Origin: an uncultured Lachnospiraceae bacterium
Lineage (GTDB): Bacteria > Bacillota > Clostridia > Lachnospirales > Lachnospiraceae
DNA: 15,355 nucleotides
Direction: 5' to 3'
NCBI GenBank assembly: GCA_910579425.1
Contig: CAJTVL010000091.1
Span: 1-15,355 of the forward strand
Each line of letters begins with the position of its first letter. Within the stretch, counting starts at the first letter, position 1. Below, in pieces: positions 13,154-15,355 of this stretch. The position numbers and the translations under genes are program-made. A model generated the notes under the pieces. That model did no database searches. It saw only the letters and a program-made list of their open reading frames with translations, and was not told the DNA's origin.

Positions 13154-13222
13154 AAATACACCCTCTTTCGAGGGATGCGCACGAAGTATTACACCGAAAG
13201 CTTATAAGGAGGAAAACAAACC

Positions 13223-13753
13223 ATGAGTACCGTAATCGAAGCCATAAAAAAACGCAGCTCCACCAGAGGATATACGTCCCAGCCCCTGACAGAGGAAGAA
13301 CTGAGTACCCTGATCGAGGCCGGGCTGCAGGCGCCTACCGCAACCAACCGCCAGGAACTTCATTTCACCGTACTAAAGGACGGTCATCCCCTTTTGCAGG
13401 AATTGGAAGAGGAAAAAAACCGTCTGCGTGAAATAGTGAATCCGCCCCACAACTTTTACTATGAGGCTCCCACGGTGGTCATTATAAGCGCAGAACGCAG
13501 CTTTAAATGGAGCAGTGTGGACGCGGGCATCGCTGTGGAAAATATGGCCCTTGCGGCCCAGGGGCTTGGCCTGGGAAACGTGATTATCGGGTGTATTGAC
13601 GATGCCCTCAAAGGAGAAAAGCAGGATTACTTTTCAAAAGTCCTGGATTTCCCTGAGGGCTACGAATACAAAATTGCCATCGCCTTCGGCCACAAAGCTG
13701 CAGACAAAGAGCCCCATACCTATGACGCCGGAGTGCAGGTCACTTTCTTATAA
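13223..13753 (+). CDS. Nitroreductase-family flavoprotein
   Basis: This 176-aa protein is a short member of the FMN-dependent nitroreductase family. The phosphate-binding RSSTRGY (residues 11-17) and the APTATNRQ segment (38-45) that contacts FMN are clear. The dimer-core helix GIAVENMALAAQGLGLGN follows near 101-118, and a typical closing IAIAFGHKA segment appears near 151-159. Such enzymes use NAD(P)H to reduce nitro-aromatics, quinones or related compounds in the cytoplasm; the natural substrate is unknown. AAGGAGG (13206-13212) lies 10 nt before the ATG. It is transcribed divergently from the SOS polymerase operon and is probably monocistronic. The 51 bp between its stop and the converging next gene contain a GGCCATGGCC palindrome (13754-13763) but no clear terminator. 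Confidence 0.9.
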   Translation: MSTVIEAIKKRSSTRGYTSQPLTEEELSTLIEAGLQAPTATNRQELHFTVLKDGHPLLQELEEEKNRLREIVNPPHNFYYEAPTVVIISAERSFKWSSVDAGIAVENMALAAQGLGLGNVIIGCIDDALKGEKQDYFSKVLDFPEGYEYKIAIAFGHKAADKEPHTYDAGVQVTFL

Positions 13754-13804
13754 GGCCATGGCCCGAAGGGGGAATGCCCAGACGAGGCTATCCGTTTTTG
13801 TCAG

Positions 13805-14932
13805 TTAATGCTCCGGACGCTCAGGATAAGGACCTGTCACGTCACATACCTCCCGCAGCTCCTTATCATAAAACACCTCAAACCAGAGACCTGACTCAGA
13901 CCGAATCGTCCACATTCCCTCAAATCTCTCTTCTATGGATTTCACCCTGCCATGATCCGATGTGGGAAGTCTCTCAAAATACCAGACGATCACCTCCTCA
14001 TCGGTCATGGCGTCTGCATTTTCAGGACAGTACCTCCAGAACACCGGGGAAAACCAGAACCTTCTTCCCAGAGATATGCCGATGGAAGAAATGCTTTTCT
14101 CGTATCCGCTGAGATTGTATTGGGTATCCGCACCAAAATAACGGCTGAAAAAAATTCTCGAGTGCGCCATATCCTCCGGGGTTTGGGAAAAAACCACACC
14201 GCCCACATCTGATACCTGGAAGCAGGCGGTTTCCACCTTCTCCCCCGTCCACTGATAAAGTTCTGAAAGCGCCTGCTTTGCCATTTCAACCATGGTCAGA
14301 TCAAAACCCTCCTCATCTATCATCGCCATCAGCGTGTAGGGTCCGCCGTCTTCTATATAAGTTAAATCCAAATGAGTAAATTCTCCCGATGGATTCTCCT
14401 CCACATATCTTACCATGTGCAGTTGATTTTGCCCGTCATAACGCCAAAAGGTAATAACGGCCTCCCCATATGCTCCCGCCACCCGGCTTTCAATCCATTG
14501 ATGTTCCGGATCTGTTTCCACATTGGAAAGGGTAACGCTGTACTCAAACTTATTCTTCCGGGGATTCCAGAGCATACAGCGGCAGGGAATATTGATGCCG
14601 TCCGTACTTCGTTCCAAAATACACAGATCGTCCCATCCGTCAAAATTTAAATCCACCCTATAGGCATCCTCTGCCGTAAAGGGAGACGGAAGCCGAGAAA
14701 GCTCCTGCTCCCGATCCGCTCCCAATCCTGCCTGCCGTTCAGACTGCTCTTTGCCGCTGCCCGTCAAGACCGCCGCAAAAAAAACTACTGCAAGCACAAA
14801 GAAAGCCGACTTCGCTCCCACACTTCTGCGCGGAGTCCTTACAATCCTCTGCCCTCCTTTTCCGAGCCGTTTTTTCCGTCTGCCTGAAATCCGTTTAATA
14901 CTCATACTCATTCTCTGCCTCCGCGTTGTCAT
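13805..14932 (-). CDS. Membrane-anchored extracytoplasmic protein with DxNxDGxxD motif (XAC2610/FG-GAP-like), function unknown
   Basis: This 375-aa protein starts with about 40 residues very rich in Arg and Lys, followed by one hydrophobic segment (about 42-57), so most of it should lie outside the membrane, either anchored or secreted. After a short linker, DLNFDGWDDL (94-103) matches a calcium-binding loop of the DxNxDGxxD type and is followed by CMLWNPRKNKFE. This combination is typical of the XAC2610-like proteins I recall from Firmicutes. The C-terminal half has many aromatic residues and no motif I know. I chose ATG 14932, which has AGGAGG 9 nt upstream; ATG 14911 with GGAGG is a possible alternative, and ATG 14959 overlaps the opposing promoter. 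The gene is divergent from the MATE gene and convergent with the nitroreductase gene. No function can be assigned. Confidence 0.75.
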   Translation of the reverse strand: MTTRRQRMSMSIKRISGRRKKRLGKGGQRIVRTPRRSVGAKSAFFVLAVVFFAAVLTGSGKEQSERQAGLGADREQELSRLPSPFTAEDAYRVDLNFDGWDDLCILERSTDGINIPCRCMLWNPRKNKFEYSVTLSNVETDPEHQWIESRVAGAYGEAVITFWRYDGQNQLHMVRYVEENPSGEFTHLDLTYIEDGGPYTLMAMIDEEGFDLTMVEMAKQALSELYQWTGEKVETACFQVSDVGGVVFSQTPEDMAHSRIFFSRYFGADTQYNLSGYEKSISSIGISLGRRFWFSPVFWRYCPENADAMTDEEVIVWYFERLPTSDHGRVKSIEERFEGMWTIRSESGLWFEVFYDKELREVCDVTGPYPERPEH

Positions 14933-14958
14933 ACTCTGAAACCTCCTGTCTGTTTTCA

Positions 14959-14987
14959 TTGACTTTTCAGTTTCAGGTTCCTATAAT
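14959..14987 (+). promoter_or_regulatory. Strong promoter of the MATE gene
   Basis: TTGACT (14959-14964), a 17-nt spacer and TATAAT (14982-14987) match the vegetative consensus at 11 of 12 bases. The leader to ATG 15042 is about 48 nt, with a GAGGA ribosome binding site at 15030-15034. The promoter now reads into a broken gene and whatever lies beyond the window edge. Confidence 0.85.
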
Positions 14988-15041
14988 AGATTCAGATTTT
15001 TCAAATAAAAGTGCACTCTCCGGTGATGTGAGGATCAACTT

Positions 15042-15308
15042 ATGAAAAGAGAAAATAAAGAATTTTACAATAACCTGGCAAGAATCGCCCTGCCCATTTC
15101 CCTGCAAAGTCTGATGCTGGCGGCTGTAGCTGCAGGCGACGCCTTCATGCTTGGCAAGGTTGCTCAAGATGAAATGACAGCCGTTTCCCTGGCAACCCAA
15201 ATCCAGTTTGTTCAGAATATGTTCCTGGGCGCCGTCACGGCGGCGGGAGCCATTCTGGGCGCTCAGTACTGGGGGAAAGGCGATAAGCATACGATGGAAG
15301 ATACCTGA
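15042..15308 (+). pseudogene. MATE-family multidrug exporter, 5' fragment
   Basis: The 88-aa product matches the start of MATE (multi-antimicrobial extrusion) transporters, which are about 450 aa with 12 membrane helices. The fragment covers two: LARIALPISLQSLMLAAVAAGD (helix 1, about 12-32) and a second near 46-75 ending in GAILGAQYWGKGD, a well-known stretch of the family. The reading stops with MEDT and TGA. No other frame downstream resumes a MATE sequence, so this is more likely an insertion or rearrangement near 15300 than a simple frameshift. It is also possible that the window edge reflects a misassembled contig end. Full MATE proteins export cationic compounds using a sodium or proton gradient; this fragment cannot. 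Confidence 0.75.
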
Positions 15309-15355
15309 ATCCGTGAGACTTATTGTCCCGGCACATTGACAACTACATATTTAAC
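15300..15355. other. Unidentified sequence replacing the rest of the MATE gene
   Basis: From about 15300 the translation no longer resembles MATE in any frame. The stretch contains a TTGACA hexamer, but no matching -10 falls within the window. It may be the end of an insertion element facing outward. I do not recognise the family. Confidence 0.35.

Noticed and set aside
13754..13763. GGCCATGGCC palindrome between converging genes as a terminator
   Set aside because: It has no loop and no T-tract at the right distance in either direction; any termination signal here is unclear.

Overview
The window looks like chromosomal DNA of a gut-type Gram-positive anaerobe in the Clostridia, most likely Lachnospiraceae. 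This is inferred from AGGAGG-type ribosome binding sites, a lipoprotein-type sugar-binding protein with CUT1-type permeases and no dedicated ATPase, a Y-family polymerase paired with a YolD-like protein, and a Gram-positive (CGAAC-N4-GTTCG) LexA box. The family assignment is from recall of similar gene sets, not from a search.

Layout. 1-540: probable foreign DNA, then a C-terminally truncated aminoglycoside-phosphotransferase-like gene (minus). 711-8520: a six-gene minus-strand operon. In transcription order it encodes a cytoplasmic GH38 alpha-mannosidase, a ROK sugar kinase, a GmhA-type SIS isomerase, a lipoprotein sugar-binding protein and two permeases. It starts from an AT-rich promoter region with regularly spaced A-tract repeats and ends at a good intrinsic terminator. 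8564-9838: a solitary HipA-like kinase with its own promoter and terminator. 9834-11018: a ROK-family repressor, the most plausible local regulator of the mannoside operon. 11119-13102: a Y-family polymerase and YolD-like pair, with a LexA box inside the promoter spacer and an apparently leaderless start. 13124-13753: a divergent nitroreductase-family gene (plus). 13805-14932: a membrane-anchored extracytoplasmic protein with a calcium-loop-like motif (minus). 14959-15308: a MATE exporter gene with a near-consensus promoter, cut off after 88 codons. 15300-15355: sequence that does not continue MATE.

How the genes work together. The operon reads as a self-contained alpha-mannoside route. Lipoprotein and permeases import a mannosylated glycan, powered by an ATPase encoded elsewhere; the signal-less GH38 enzyme releases mannose in the cytoplasm; the ROK kinase may phosphorylate it; and the SIS protein, which keeps the GmhA metal and catalytic residues, may convert the 6-phosphate to a ketose phosphate. 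The last two steps are inference. The best-supported regulatory finding is the SOS-controlled leaderless polymerase promoter. Both window ends interrupt genes, which suggests insertion elements or assembly breaks at repeats.
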